The notes: generated from the sequence alone by a model not told the origin. 64,000 nucleotides of DNA from CALLPQ01 sp038531745 (GCA_038531745.1 JBCBBJ010000004.1:179754-243753), one strand, 5' to 3'; shown: positions 9,403 to 17,845, counted from the first letter of the stretch. Numbers and translations are program-made.

Positions 9403-9424
9403 AGATTGCATTCGAATGCAATCT
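9403..9424. promoter_or_regulatory. perfect 22-bp palindrome, putative LacI-type operator O3
   Basis: AGATTGCATTC is followed directly by its exact reverse complement, with the centre between 9413 and 9414. It lies 34 bases upstream of the SDR start on the minus strand and about 100 bases upstream of the HisD-like gene, which is followed by the LacI gene itself. A central CG within an AT-flanked symmetric site is typical of LacI/GalR operators. This copy is the best match to the group of six in the cluster, so autoregulation is likely. Confidence 0.75.
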
Positions 9425-9526
9425 ATGGGACTGATCAAGGATTGCAAGATATACGTTGGCGATGCGTCCCGCTGAGAAGGCGCGAGGCATACCGCCAAAA
9501 ACCTAAATCCACCAGGGAGAGTACTC

Positions 9527-10813
9527 GTGATCCGCTATTTGAAAGACGGTATTTCCGAAACCAAAGCCGCCACCGATGATGCCAAGGTGCGCGCCACTGT
9601 GGAAAACATCCTGAAAGACATCGAGCAAAAAGGCGATGAAACCGTCAGGGCGTTGTCCGAAAAATTCGACAAATGGTCGCCGTCCTCTTTCCGCTTGTCC
9701 AAGGACGAGATCAAGGCGTGTTACGATAAGCTCGACGCCCAGGCGATTGACGATATCCGCTTTGCGCAAGAACAGGTGCGCAATTTTGCCCAGCACCAGC
9801 GCAATGCCCTACAGGATGTGGAAGTGGAGACTTTGCCGGGTGTTATACTTGGCCACAAAAATATCCCTATGAACTCGGTTGGCTGCTATGTGCCGGGCGG
9901 GAAATACCCCTTGGTGGCCAGTGCCCACATGAGTGTGGTGACCGCGAAGGTTGCCGGTGTGCCGCGCGTGATTGCGGCTGCACCGCCCTTCAATGGCGCG
10001 CCCGCGCCCGCCATTATTGTTGCCATGGATATGGCCGGCGCCGATGAGATTTATGTGATGGGCGGTGTCCAGGCGGTTGGTGCCATGGCTATCGGTACAC
10101 AAACAATTGCACCTGTCGATATGATTGTTGGCCCGGGCAACGCCTTTGTGGCTGAGGCAAAACGCCAATTGTTTGGCCGGGTGGGGATCGATCTTTTTGC
10201 AGGTCCAACAGAAACACTGGTTATTGCCGATGAAGCGGTTGACGGAGAGCTATGCGCCGCTGACCTATTGGGCCAGGCAGAACATGGCACGAACTCGCCA
10301 GCAGTCCTGCTTACCAATTCGGAAAAGCTCGCCCGGGAAACCATGGCGGAGATCGACCGTCAACTGACGATCCTGCCCACCGCTGAGGTGGCGGGTGCCG
10401 CCTGGCGCGATTACGGCCAGGTGATCGTTTGCGATAGCTACGAGGAAATGGTTGAGAAGGCTGACGATATTGCCTCGGAACATGTGCAGGTGATGACCCG
10501 CGATCCCAACTACTTCCTTGAAAACATGACCAATTATGGCGCGCTTTTCCTTGGTGCCGAGACCAATGTCTCCTATGGCGATAAAGTGATCGGTACGAAC
10601 CATACGCTCCCCACCAACAAGGCGGCGCGCTATACCGGTGGCCTGTGGGTTGGCAAATTCATCAAGACGTGTACCTATCAACGGGTGAGCGAGGCGGCCT
10701 CTGTTCAGGTGGGTGAATATTGCTCACGGCTTTGCGCCCTGGAAGGGTTCGCCGGTCACAAGGAGCAGGCGGATATTCGGTTGAGACGGTATGGCGGAAA
10801 AAACGCAGCCTAA
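9527..10813 (+). CDS. HisD-fold NAD-dependent alcohol dehydrogenase (histidinol dehydrogenase family, HpsN-like)
   Basis: The protein has 428 residues across the full histidinol dehydrogenase fold. The zinc and catalytic positions of HisD are kept: QAEHG, a SEHVQVM segment with the Glu-His base, GD in YGDKVIGTNHTLPT, and the late His in EGFAGHKEQAD. The N-terminus (MIRYLKDG...) and the GTNHTLPT-x-KAARYTGGLWVGKF region resemble the catabolic branch that includes sulfopropanediol dehydrogenase rather than biosynthetic HisD. No other his gene is near. It starts with GTG at 9527 behind AGGGAG. It overlaps the LacI gene by 23 bases, so both should be on one transcript driven from the O3 region. 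The likely reaction is a two-step oxidation of a primary alcohol to an acid in the cytoplasm. Its substrate is not known, and no sulfonate genes support an HpsN role. Confidence 0.82.
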   Translation: MIRYLKDGISETKAATDDAKVRATVENILKDIEQKGDETVRALSEKFDKWSPSSFRLSKDEIKACYDKLDAQAIDDIRFAQEQVRNFAQHQRNALQDVEVETLPGVILGHKNIPMNSVGCYVPGGKYPLVASAHMSVVTAKVAGVPRVIAAAPPFNGAPAPAIIVAMDMAGADEIYVMGGVQAVGAMAIGTQTIAPVDMIVGPGNAFVAEAKRQLFGRVGIDLFAGPTETLVIADEAVDGELCAADLLGQAEHGTNSPAVLLTNSEKLARETMAEIDRQLTILPTAEVAGAAWRDYGQVIVCDSYEEMVEKADDIASEHVQVMTRDPNYFLENMTNYGALFLGAETNVSYGDKVIGTNHTLPTNKAARYTGGLWVGKFIKTCTYQRVSEAASVQVGEYCSRLCALEGFAGHKEQADIRLRRYGGKNAA

Positions 10814-11858
10814 AATTATTGACCTGAAGGCAAACCGGCAAGCGGTCACCTCCTATGATGTGGCACGTCTTGCCGGTGTTTCTCAATCTGCTGTCTCGCG
10901 CTGTTTTAAGCCGGGTGCCAGTGTCTCCGCCAAGATGCGCGCGCGTGTTATGGCGGCGGCGGCGGAGCTTGGCTATGAGCCTAACGCCATCGCGCGCAGC
11001 CTGATCACCCGCCGGTCAAACCTTGTGGCGGTTTTAATTTCCAACCTAACTAATCTCTATTACCCGGAGGTGCTGGCAGAATTGACCCGGCACTTAACGG
11101 CTTATGATGTGCGGGTATTACTATTTTCGCTGGAGAGTGAAGCTGATGCTAACGCGACACTCCAGCAAATATGGCCATACCGCGTTGACGGTGTCATTGC
11201 GGCGGCGGAACTTTCCCCCAACCATGTGGCAGAATTTGAAAAACGCCATGTGCCGCTTGTCTTTTACAACCGGCAACTCAATGGCACATCGGTGAGCTCC
11301 GTCAGCTGTGATCAGGAGGATGGTGCCCGTCAATTGGTTGACGGATTATTCCATGCTGGCCATCGACGCTTTGCGCTTTTCACGGGTCCGCGGGAGTCGG
11401 TTGTGGGTATTGAGCGGAAAACCGCGGCGTTGGAACGGCTTGAGGAGTTGGGCATTGATGAGGTGCCGATTTTTGAGGGCAATTATTCCTACGAAAGCGG
11501 CTATGGCCTCGTCAGTGACATGATGGGCGCGCGTGCACACGGCAATGAAGGCGCGCCGGTTGATGCAATTGTGTGTGCTAATGATGTGATGGCCATTGGG
11601 GCCCTTGATGCGCTGCGGGCTGATTATGGGCTAACAGCGCCGGAGGATATCTCGGTTGTGGGTTTTGACGGGGTGGGTCCCGCCCGCTGGCGCAGCTATG
11701 ATCTTACCACCATCCGCCAACCGGTGCGGCGGATGACGGAGGCCGCGGTCGCCATGCTGATGAGCATGATTGAGGACCCCGAAGTCTCCTACGAAAAACG
11801 CGTGTTCTCCGGCTTGCTTCGCGCCGGGACATCTGCCCGGTTCACCGCCGGAGACTAG
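10791..11858 (+). CDS. LacI/GalR-family transcriptional repressor
   Basis: This is a DNA-binding regulator of 355 residues. The N-terminal helix-turn-helix reads TSYDVARLAGVSQSAVSRCF (about 20-40) and is followed by the hinge region ELGYEPNAIARSL. The rest is a periplasmic-binding-protein-like effector domain with SVVGFDGVGPARW near the end. It overlaps the dehydrogenase gene upstream by 23 bases. Six similar dyads lie at the promoters of the surrounding catabolic genes, including its own. It is therefore the probable pathway-specific repressor, released by the substrate or an intermediate. The effector is unknown. A long inverted repeat follows the stop codon. Confidence 0.93.
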   Translation: MAEKTQPKIIDLKANRQAVTSYDVARLAGVSQSAVSRCFKPGASVSAKMRARVMAAAAELGYEPNAIARSLITRRSNLVAVLISNLTNLYYPEVLAELTRHLTAYDVRVLLFSLESEADANATLQQIWPYRVDGVIAAAELSPNHVAEFEKRHVPLVFYNRQLNGTSVSSVSCDQEDGARQLVDGLFHAGHRRFALFTGPRESVVGIERKTAALERLEELGIDEVPIFEGNYSYESGYGLVSDMMGARAHGNEGAPVDAIVCANDVMAIGALDALRADYGLTAPEDISVVGFDGVGPARWRSYDLTTIRQPVRRMTEAAVAMLMSMIEDPEVSYEKRVFSGLLRAGTSARFTAGD

Positions 11859-11866
11859 GAGCCCAC

Positions 11867-11990
11867 CCGAAAAGTGTATTTTCGTCGTCTGCAAACGCGT
11901 TTTTCTGCGCTTCCGACGCTCACGTACCCATGTACGCAGCGCGCCGGTTCTCAAAAAACATGTTTTCGACAGACGAAACCGATTTTTCGG
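11867..11990. repeat. 124-bp imperfect inverted repeat between convergent genes
   Basis: The two ends CCGAAAA (11867) and TTTTTCGG (to 11990) pair, and similarity of the arms continues inward over about 55 bases to a centre of CGTAC-CCAT-GTACG at 11923-11936. It lies between the ends of the LacI gene (plus) and a SnoaL-like gene (minus). It could act as a bidirectional terminator, or be a copy of a dispersed palindromic repeat or MITE-like element. No second copy is visible in this window, so the mobile-repeat reading is unproven. Confidence 0.6.
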
Positions 11991-12032
11991 TTAGACGCTA
12001 AAGCGGTGGCAGAGGTAGGTTAGACGGGGCCG

Positions 12033-13046
12033 CTAGGACCGCCGCGCCTTCGTCATCTCCCGCATGCGGGCAAAGACATCGACACCCAATTGCGCATAAA
12101 CGCCCAAAATATCCACAAGCACCCAATTCTCACAAATCTGACCATTTTCGCACCGCCAGAAATCAAGACTGCGCATGGTGATTTTCTGACCGGCCGGCGT
12201 AATCCCTAACCAGCCGTCACCTGTCACTGTCGCTTGCATATTGGGCCAGCCGGTGACCGCCACATAATTGCCGTCAGCAAAATAGCCACCCGGATGATTG
12301 CCACCGGTGCGATCAGGAAGCGCGTTCAGAAATGGGATCTGGTGCCAGTTGCGAAAACCGTCAATGCGCCGACAGGTGCCAATGCCAAACGGTCCGTACC
12401 AGGAAAGATGCGGATGCCAGTATTTGTCGAGCGCCATGGCCTCAACACCGCCAGCGGCAAATTTACCAAGTCCGGTGAGCATATCATCCACCAGCGTAAA
12501 GCTGGCTTTGGCGTCGCTGTCTTTGCGCCCCTCATAGGCCAGACCATCCTGCGTCGCGGGGCCGGGCGCATACCATGGATGACCCAGCTGCGGGGCCATG
12601 GGCCAGACCCCTGCCTGGTGCATCAGTTCCGGAATATCCCACATGCCTTGAAACTCAGAGATGTGCCCGTCGGCAACTTTGTAAAATTCGTGAAACCGCA
12701 TGGTCGCCATATGTCCCGTGGGCGGAATATCCAGAAAGCTATTTTCGAAGGTGCCGCAATAATAACCGCAACAGCCAACCCACCAATCGCCATGGGCATC
12801 GGCGCCAGCCATGACAATCGTCTCGCGCCGCTCCATACCCGTCAGCGCGTTAGCGAGGGGGGCGAGGGCGGTTTCAAAAAAAGCAGCCGGGCCCGCCAGT
12901 GTTTCAAACGGGTTGGCAAGGTGCACCGCAATACCGGGCTCCATCAGCCCAGTCAGGGCGGTCTGCACAGCCGGGCCGTCAAACCACCGGGTCGCTGCGC
13001 GAAAAGGGGCGATCGTTTCAATGGCTTGGAGACGCTTGTCGGTCAT
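12033..13046 (-). CDS. tandem SnoaL/NTF2-like protein, copy 2
   Basis: The protein has 337 residues with two SnoaL/NTF2-like halves and is a paralogue of the product at 4577-5575. Shared blocks are a GTF segment followed by IPPT in the first half, then APGPA-x-QDGL, WYGP-x-GIG, PFLN, PDR-x-GG-x-H and ENWV-x-VDI. It has no signal peptide. It is transcribed divergently from the alpha/beta hydrolase gene, with a dyad (13121-13140) between them, and converges on the LacI gene. Having two such paralogues under one presumed repressor suggests that they act on related intermediates or pair as a heteromer; both ideas are inference. Confidence 0.8.
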   Translation of the reverse strand: MTDKRLQAIETIAPFRAATRWFDGPAVQTALTGLMEPGIAVHLANPFETLAGPAAFFETALAPLANALTGMERRETIVMAGADAHGDWWVGCCGYYCGTFENSFLDIPPTGHMATMRFHEFYKVADGHISEFQGMWDIPELMHQAGVWPMAPQLGHPWYAPGPATQDGLAYEGRKDSDAKASFTLVDDMLTGLGKFAAGGVEAMALDKYWHPHLSWYGPFGIGTCRRIDGFRNWHQIPFLNALPDRTGGNHPGGYFADGNYVAVTGWPNMQATVTGDGWLGITPAGQKITMRSLDFWRCENGQICENWVLVDILGVYAQLGVDVFARMREMTKARRS

Positions 13047-13120
13047 CGTTTAGGTTCCTGTTGTTGAGGGTGGGCGCGTCGCCAAAAGCGGCTGGGGGCT
13101 GCGGCGCGTTTAGTGCGTGA

Positions 13121-13140
13121 TTTTGACTTCGAAGTACATT
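13121..13140. promoter_or_regulatory. putative LacI-type operator O4
   Basis: The sequence is TTTTGACTTC then GAAGTACATT, with a perfect 10-bp core ACTTCGAAGT centred between 13130 and 13131. It lies between SnoaL copy 2 (start 13046, minus) and the alpha/beta hydrolase (start 13153, plus). Confidence 0.5.
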
Positions 13141-13152
13141 ACGGTCGTCACT

Positions 13153-13857
13153 ATGAATGGATCACCGCTTATCTTTGCACCGGGACTGATGTGCGACGCC
13201 GCGCTGTTCCGTGCGCAGGTCGGCAGTCTGGGGCCGAGGCACGCGGTGAGCCACGCCGATCTTACCAATGATAATACGGTGGCGGGCATGGCAACCCGCC
13301 TCCTGGCATCGGCGCCGGCACGGTTTTGCCTCGCAGGTCTTTCCATGGGCGGGATTGTTGCTTTTGAGGTTTGGCGGCACGCCCCTGACCGGGTTGCCGG
13401 TCTTGTGCTGATGAACACCACCCCCTTTGCCGATTCGCCCGCCCGCCAGAACGTCCGCCAGGACCAGATGGCCCGCGTGCGCGATGGACAGTTGCGCACT
13501 GTGGTGATGGAGGAGTTAAAGCCAAACTATCTCGGCGCGCAAACGCGAGATGATACGGTTTTGCTGGAAGACATTTACGCTATGGCTAATCGTCTTGGTC
13601 CGGATGTTTTCTATCGTCAGTCCGAAGCGCTGATGAGCCGTGCTGACAGCGCGCAAACTCTAACAACGATCACCTGCCCCACCCTGATCATTGCCGGAGA
13701 TGAAGATGAGGTTTGCCCACCGGATCTGCATGAGATCATGCACCAGGCCATCGGTGGTTCAAGCCTTCACGTTCTGTCCGACTGCGGGCATCTGTCTACC
13801 CTTGAAAGGCCGGACCGTGTCACAGGCCTTCTCGCAGATTTTCTTTCTACGCTTTGA
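13153..13857 (+). CDS. alpha/beta hydrolase
   Basis: This serine hydrolase has about 234 residues. The nucleophile elbow is GLSMGG (Ser64), the acid lies in GDEDEV (about residue 185), and the catalytic His is in SDCGHLS (His213). ATG 13153 is preferred because the longer frame from 13117 would start inside the dyad at 13121-13140. The next gene on the strand begins 18 bases after the stop, so it probably leads an operon with the MetE-like protein and the aldolase. Ester or lactone hydrolysis, or C-C bond hydrolysis, is the usual chemistry. It has no signal peptide and is presumably cytoplasmic. Confidence 0.85.
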   Translation: MNGSPLIFAPGLMCDAALFRAQVGSLGPRHAVSHADLTNDNTVAGMATRLLASAPARFCLAGLSMGGIVAFEVWRHAPDRVAGLVLMNTTPFADSPARQNVRQDQMARVRDGQLRTVVMEELKPNYLGAQTRDDTVLLEDIYAMANRLGPDVFYRQSEALMSRADSAQTLTTITCPTLIIAGDEDEVCPPDLHEIMHQAIGGSSLHVLSDCGHLSTLERPDRVTGLLADFLSTL

Positions 13858-13875
13858 ATAAGGGATCGATTTTCC

Positions 13876-15018
13876 ATGAAACTGAGTACGGACCGTATAC
13901 TGACCACCCATGTGGGAAGCTTGCCGCGATCACAGGCCGTCAGCGACGGCGTTTTTGCCCATGAGCGCGGTGAGGCGCAAGATCAGGCCGCGTTCCGCGA
14001 AACGATCGCCGGTGCAGTCAAAGACGTGGTCGCCAGGCAAGTTCAGGTTGGTGTTGACGTGGTCAGCGATGGCGAGATGAGCAAGATTTCCTACGCCACC
14101 TATATCAAAGATCGAATTACCGGTTTTGACGGCGATAGTCCGCGTAATCCGCCCAAGGATTTGGAGGCGTTTCCGGGTTTTCTGGAACGTCAAGCCAAGG
14201 GCGGAGGGACGCCGTCCTACCGTCGCCCTAAATGCGTTGGGGAGATCACAGTTAAGGATATGCAACCCCTACGCGATGATCTCGACCATTTCTCCGCAGC
14301 TATGACCGATAATCCGCCTACCGAAGGGTTTATGAACGCGGCCTCACCAGGGGTTATCGCCCTGTTCCAGCCTAATGAATATTACAAAACAGACGAAGAC
14401 TATCTGGAGGCCTTGGCCGAGGCCATGCGCCCGGAATATGAGGCCATCGTTGAGGCCGGTTTCGTTCTTCAGCTTGACTCGCCTGACCTCGGCCTCGGTC
14501 GTCACATGATGTTCAAGGAAAATGACGATATTGGGTATGAACGGTTGGCCAATACCCACGTGGCCGCGTTGAACCATGCCACACGCAATATCCCGGCGGA
14601 AAAAATGCGTCTGCATGTGTGTTGGGGCAATTATGAAGGGCCGCACCATTGCGATGCCCCTATGGAAATGGTTTTGCCCATAGCCGCAAAGGCTAAGCCG
14701 CAAGCGTTGCTGTTCGAAAGCTCAAACCCGCGCCACGCCCATGAGTGGGAAGTTTTTCGGGATGCGAAATTGCCCGAGGATATGGTGCTGGTTCCCGGCG
14801 TGATCGATTCCACGACGAATTTTATTGAGCATCCGCGTCTGGTGGCACAACGAATTGAGCGGTTCGCCAATATTGTGGGGCGCGAACGGGTATTGGCAGG
14901 CTCCGATTGTGGGTTTTCAACATTTGCCGGATTTGGCGCTGTTGATGAGGATATCGTCTACGCCAAACTTGGTGCCATGCGCGAAGGCGCGGATCTGGCC
15001 AGCAAGGCTTTGTGGTAG
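13876..15018 (+). CDS. MetE-like (cobalamin-independent methionine synthase II family) zinc protein
   Basis: The protein has 380 residues, equal to a single catalytic barrel of MetE (COG0620) and without the N-terminal half of true MetE. The zinc ligands are conserved: H247-x-C249 in RLHVCWGN, E281 in LLFES, and C345 in GSDCGFST. This branch includes epoxyalkane:coenzyme M transferase-like and other catabolic proteins of unknown function. Its place between an alpha/beta hydrolase (18 bases upstream) and an aldolase (stop and start nearly overlapping) argues for a catabolic role, possibly transfer to or from a thiol. Methionine synthesis is unlikely on length and context. Confidence 0.8.
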   Translation: MKLSTDRILTTHVGSLPRSQAVSDGVFAHERGEAQDQAAFRETIAGAVKDVVARQVQVGVDVVSDGEMSKISYATYIKDRITGFDGDSPRNPPKDLEAFPGFLERQAKGGGTPSYRRPKCVGEITVKDMQPLRDDLDHFSAAMTDNPPTEGFMNAASPGVIALFQPNEYYKTDEDYLEALAEAMRPEYEAIVEAGFVLQLDSPDLGLGRHMMFKENDDIGYERLANTHVAALNHATRNIPAEKMRLHVCWGNYEGPHHCDAPMEMVLPIAAKAKPQALLFESSNPRHAHEWEVFRDAKLPEDMVLVPGVIDSTTNFIEHPRLVAQRIERFANIVGRERVLAGSDCGFSTFAGFGAVDEDIVYAKLGAMREGADLASKALW

Positions 15019-15029
15019 GATTGAGTGCT

Positions 15030-15800
15030 GTGACCTCCTTTCGTGACAAAGTAAGAGGCGGCGAACCGCTCATCGGCACCTGGATGAAAACGCCTTCAGC
15101 CATTGTTGCAGAGGTACTGGGACTGACATCGCTTGACTGTGTTTGTCTTGATGCGGAGCATGCGCCATTTGATCGCTTGGCGATTGATGGGTCTGTTGCA
15201 GCGTTGCGCGCAGCGGGTAAGCCGGCGCTGGTCCGGGTCCCGGAAATGTCGGCAGCGGCGGTGTTGAATGCACTTGATTGTGGTGCAACGGGTATTGTGA
15301 TGCCCCATGTGACAAACGCCGATCAGGCGAATGCGCTGGTGGCCATGAGCCATTATGGCCCCGGTGGGCGCGGCTATGCGGGGTCTTCGCGCGCGGCATC
15401 CTATACAACGTCCGGAATGGCAGACAATCTAGCCCAAGCCCGCGAAACTACATGCGTCATTGCTCAGATTGAGGATTTGCCTGCGCTTGACGCCATTGAC
15501 GATATCGCAGCTGTAGAGGGTATTGACTGTTTATTCATTGGGCGGATCGATTTGACCATCGCGCTGGGCGCACGGTCACCCAAGGATAAGCCCGTTGTGG
15601 ACGCGGTGGACACGATTTGCGCGGCTGGCAAAAAAGCCGGGCGGCCAGTGGGCATGTTTGTCAGTGATTTGGCTGAGATCCCCCACTGGCAGCAGGCGGG
15701 TGCAAATCTGTTCCTGCTGCAATCGGACCACAACTTCTTGTTAGAGGGCGCCAATACTTTGCGCGAGCGGTTTGATCAGGCGGTGTGCCTTACCCGGTAA
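15030..15800 (+). CDS. HpcH/HpaI-family aldolase
   Basis: This class II, metal-dependent aldolase has about 256 residues and cleaves 4-hydroxy-2-oxo acids or 2-keto-3-deoxy sugar acids to pyruvate and an aldehyde. Visible active-site residues are H44 in LDAEHAPFD, R69 in ALVRVPE, and the metal ligands E148 (QIEDL) and D174 (IGRIDL). The start is GTG 15030, giving MTSFRDKVRGG as in relatives, with AGGA at 15018-15021; an in-frame GTG at 15012 would overlap the previous gene. It is the third gene of the presumed operon from 13153, and its 3' end overlaps the convergent amidohydrolase by 25 bases. It is the likely ring- or chain-cleaving last step of the pathway. Confidence 0.88.
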   Translation: MTSFRDKVRGGEPLIGTWMKTPSAIVAEVLGLTSLDCVCLDAEHAPFDRLAIDGSVAALRAAGKPALVRVPEMSAAAVLNALDCGATGIVMPHVTNADQANALVAMSHYGPGGRGYAGSSRAASYTTSGMADNLAQARETTCVIAQIEDLPALDAIDDIAAVEGIDCLFIGRIDLTIALGARSPKDKPVVDAVDTICAAGKKAGRPVGMFVSDLAEIPHWQQAGANLFLLQSDHNFLLEGANTLRERFDQAVCLTR

Positions 15801-16690
15801 AATGCCATGGCGTTGGTGCGCGTAACCTTGGCACGCACATCATCATCCGTAACAAGATGATCGAGAGCCCGCCAGATACGATTATAGTCACCATAGAGCT
15901 TATCCACGGGAAAATTCGTGCCTGCCATGCAGCGTACCGGGCCGAAGAGCGCCAGTGCCGTTTCCACATAGGGGGCAATATCGTGGGCAGTCCAGTCCGG
16001 TTTGAACATACCAAAACCGGAGAACTTGATCGTCGTGCGGGGCAGGGCGGCAAACCGCGTCATTGCTGTACGCCAGCGACCAAATCCCTCCTTTCTCAAA
16101 TCCCATGGGGAGCCAAAGTGGCATAGGGCAACGGCAAGGTCTGGAACGGTCGAAAAAACCTCTATGGCGCGATCATATTGGTGCTCTGTAAGCTGAAGAT
16201 CAAATGAATGCCCCTTTTTTGCCAGGAGAGCGAGGTTTTGTGCAAAGCGCGGTTCGTCAAGTAACGCGGCGGAATTGGTCTTTGTGTCCTCGCCCGGGTG
16301 ACGGCCAATGATCTGACGAATACCGCGGAAGGCGTCGCAACGTGCGTGACGGGCAAGGTCGTCTGCAAATGCAGTGCTGGTCAGGTCTGCAAAGCCAACG
16401 ATGGTAGCGGGGATCTTTTGGGCATCAGCGGCGTCATCGTTCAGGCTTTGCACCCACTGTGTTTCGCGGACGCTATCTTCTTCGGCGACACCCACCTGGA
16501 TGTGGGTTGAGCCCACAAGGTCATAGTCGCTCGCATCTTCCAAAAAATCGGTACACAGATAGTTTTTCTGGATTGGGGCCGGGTCCCCAAAAAACCGCTT
16601 TACCCCGCGCGCCATCAACCACGGGTAGGCACAATGGCCAAGGTCCCACAGATGGTGGTGGGCATCAAAGATTTGCGGCTTCGCTGTCAT
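15776..16690 (-). CDS. amidohydrolase family protein (COG3618, lactonase-like)
   Basis: The protein has 304 residues with the TIM-barrel amidohydrolase start FDAHHHLWDL (His11 and His13 as HxH). This group contains L-fuconolactonase, 4-sulfomuconolactone hydrolase and LigI-like enzymes. The C-terminal motif reads MAGTNFPVDKL, so the metal/catalytic Asp of the usual GSDWP motif is Asn here, as I recall for one branch of the family. Its start overlaps the stop of SnoaL copy 3 by four bases, which implies translational coupling. It probably hydrolyses a lactone in the pathway, feeding an acid to the dehydratase or aldolase. Confidence 0.83.
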   Translation of the reverse strand: MTAKPQIFDAHHHLWDLGHCAYPWLMARGVKRFFGDPAPIQKNYLCTDFLEDASDYDLVGSTHIQVGVAEEDSVRETQWVQSLNDDAADAQKIPATIVGFADLTSTAFADDLARHARCDAFRGIRQIIGRHPGEDTKTNSAALLDEPRFAQNLALLAKKGHSFDLQLTEHQYDRAIEVFSTVPDLAVALCHFGSPWDLRKEGFGRWRTAMTRFAALPRTTIKFSGFGMFKPDWTAHDIAPYVETALALFGPVRCMAGTNFPVDKLYGDYNRIWRALDHLVTDDDVRAKVTRTNAMAFYRVRHTA

Positions 16691-17787
16691 TGCTGGGCCA
16701 GTCGATGGCTGGCAATCTGCCGCAGGAGTGCAACCTCGTCAAAGACCGTCCACTCCTCACGGATGCGCCCGTTGATCAATCGCCAATGGCTTGCCCCCAG
16801 AATATAAATTGGGGCGCCGGTTGCCGGGCCAAACAGGCCTTCGCCGCTATGGGTTGCGGCAAGCGACCATCGCACGGCGACATCCTTTGCCGCGCCCAAA
16901 TACGGAATACTGGCCACATGGTCTACGGTAACACGAATATCACTCAGTACAGAAAATAAGTCGGCAAAATAGCTACTCAATTCCTTGGTGCCGTAAAGGT
17001 CGCGGTTGGCTGTCAGATGCGCACCTACACGGAAATCGTAAAGATCAGGCAGCGCATCGAGATTTTGTTTGCCCCAAATTTCGCCGAATACATAAGCGAC
17101 AAAGCTCTCAATATTGTCCTCGGGGGTGCCCACCGGTCCGGCTGCACCCTGCTGTATATTCCGGGTGCGTTCGATCAAGGGGGCAACATAGTCGGTCAAT
17201 AGCGTACCGGTCTCGCGGTCGGCCTTTGCCTGGTCCAACGCAACCGAATGGGGGTCGAGGCCCAATTGCAGGACAAGACCCGCATTATCACGCATCAACC
17301 ATTCTTCGACGATCAGATTTTCCTTACACACACAATCGGCAATGGTGCGAATGCGGGCGTGCCTGCCTGTGGCAGGTCCGAATTCCGACGGACCCAGATT
17401 GGTCATCTTGCTGGTGATCAGGTGAGACGAATAATAGCCATCATCCTCATTCCCGGCCCAGATCACATTATCACCATCAAGGGTGCGGTCAGGGAAAGCA
17501 GCAAGGGTGGCATGGGTGTTCGCCTCCACCACATCGGCCCCCACAATATCACCAGCCAGAGTGTGGATCATACTATCGGCGGCATAGTAGTGGTGGCAAA
17601 GATCAAGCTTTCGTTCATGCCAGATGCGGTCGGTAATACGGATAATATAATCGGCGATATCCACAAATTCTTCGTCAAAACCGCGCATGGGCATGCGCCG
17701 GCCCGGTGGCTGGGGATGGAGCATCCGGCTGATATCGGTGGTCGCAACGGAGGTGATCGGGGCGGCACGGTTTTGCGGATCTGGCAT
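16687..17787 (-). CDS. tandem SnoaL/NTF2-like protein, copy 3 (divergent)
   Basis: The protein has 366 residues with two SnoaL/NTF2-like halves, about 40-175 and 210-350. The first half has IIRITDRIWHERKLDLCHHYYAAD-type spacing, then AAFPDRTLDGDNVIW; the second has FVAYVFGEIWGKQNLDALPDLY and SHWRLINGRIREEWTVFDE. It is clearly less like copies 1 and 2 than they are to each other. It is coupled to the amidohydrolase by a four-base overlap, and a dyad (17826-17845) lies about 40 bases upstream of its start. SnoaL-fold proteins are often hydrolases, isomerases or epoxide-opening enzymes without a fixed catalytic motif, so the reaction cannot be named. Confidence 0.76.
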   Translation of the reverse strand: MPDPQNRAAPITSVATTDISRMLHPQPPGRRMPMRGFDEEFVDIADYIIRITDRIWHERKLDLCHHYYAADSMIHTLAGDIVGADVVEANTHATLAAFPDRTLDGDNVIWAGNEDDGYYSSHLITSKMTNLGPSEFGPATGRHARIRTIADCVCKENLIVEEWLMRDNAGLVLQLGLDPHSVALDQAKADRETGTLLTDYVAPLIERTRNIQQGAAGPVGTPEDNIESFVAYVFGEIWGKQNLDALPDLYDFRVGAHLTANRDLYGTKELSSYFADLFSVLSDIRVTVDHVASIPYLGAAKDVAVRWSLAATHSGEGLFGPATGAPIYILGASHWRLINGRIREEWTVFDEVALLRQIASHRLAQQ

Positions 17788-17825
17788 GAAAAAGGCTTTC
17801 TAATGAACGCGGGCATTGGCTCTCG

Positions 17826-17845
17826 AATTGCATGCGAATGCAAAA
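17826..17845. promoter_or_regulatory. putative LacI-type operator O5
   Basis: The sequence is AATTGCATGC then GAATGCAAAA, centred between 17835 and 17836. Each half differs from the perfect palindrome O3 at one of nine inner positions, making this the second-best copy. It lies upstream of SnoaL copy 3 on the minus strand. Confidence 0.65.

Noticed and set aside
9527..10813. Biosynthetic hisD or a true sulfopropanediol dehydrogenase
   Set aside because: There are no other his genes and no sulfonate transport or desulfonation genes; only the family and catabolic setting are supported.
13893..13904. 12-mer CCGTATACTGAC shared with 19279-19290 upstream of the dehydratase
   Set aside because: The first copy lies inside codons of the MetE-like gene, so a common regulator site is unlikely.
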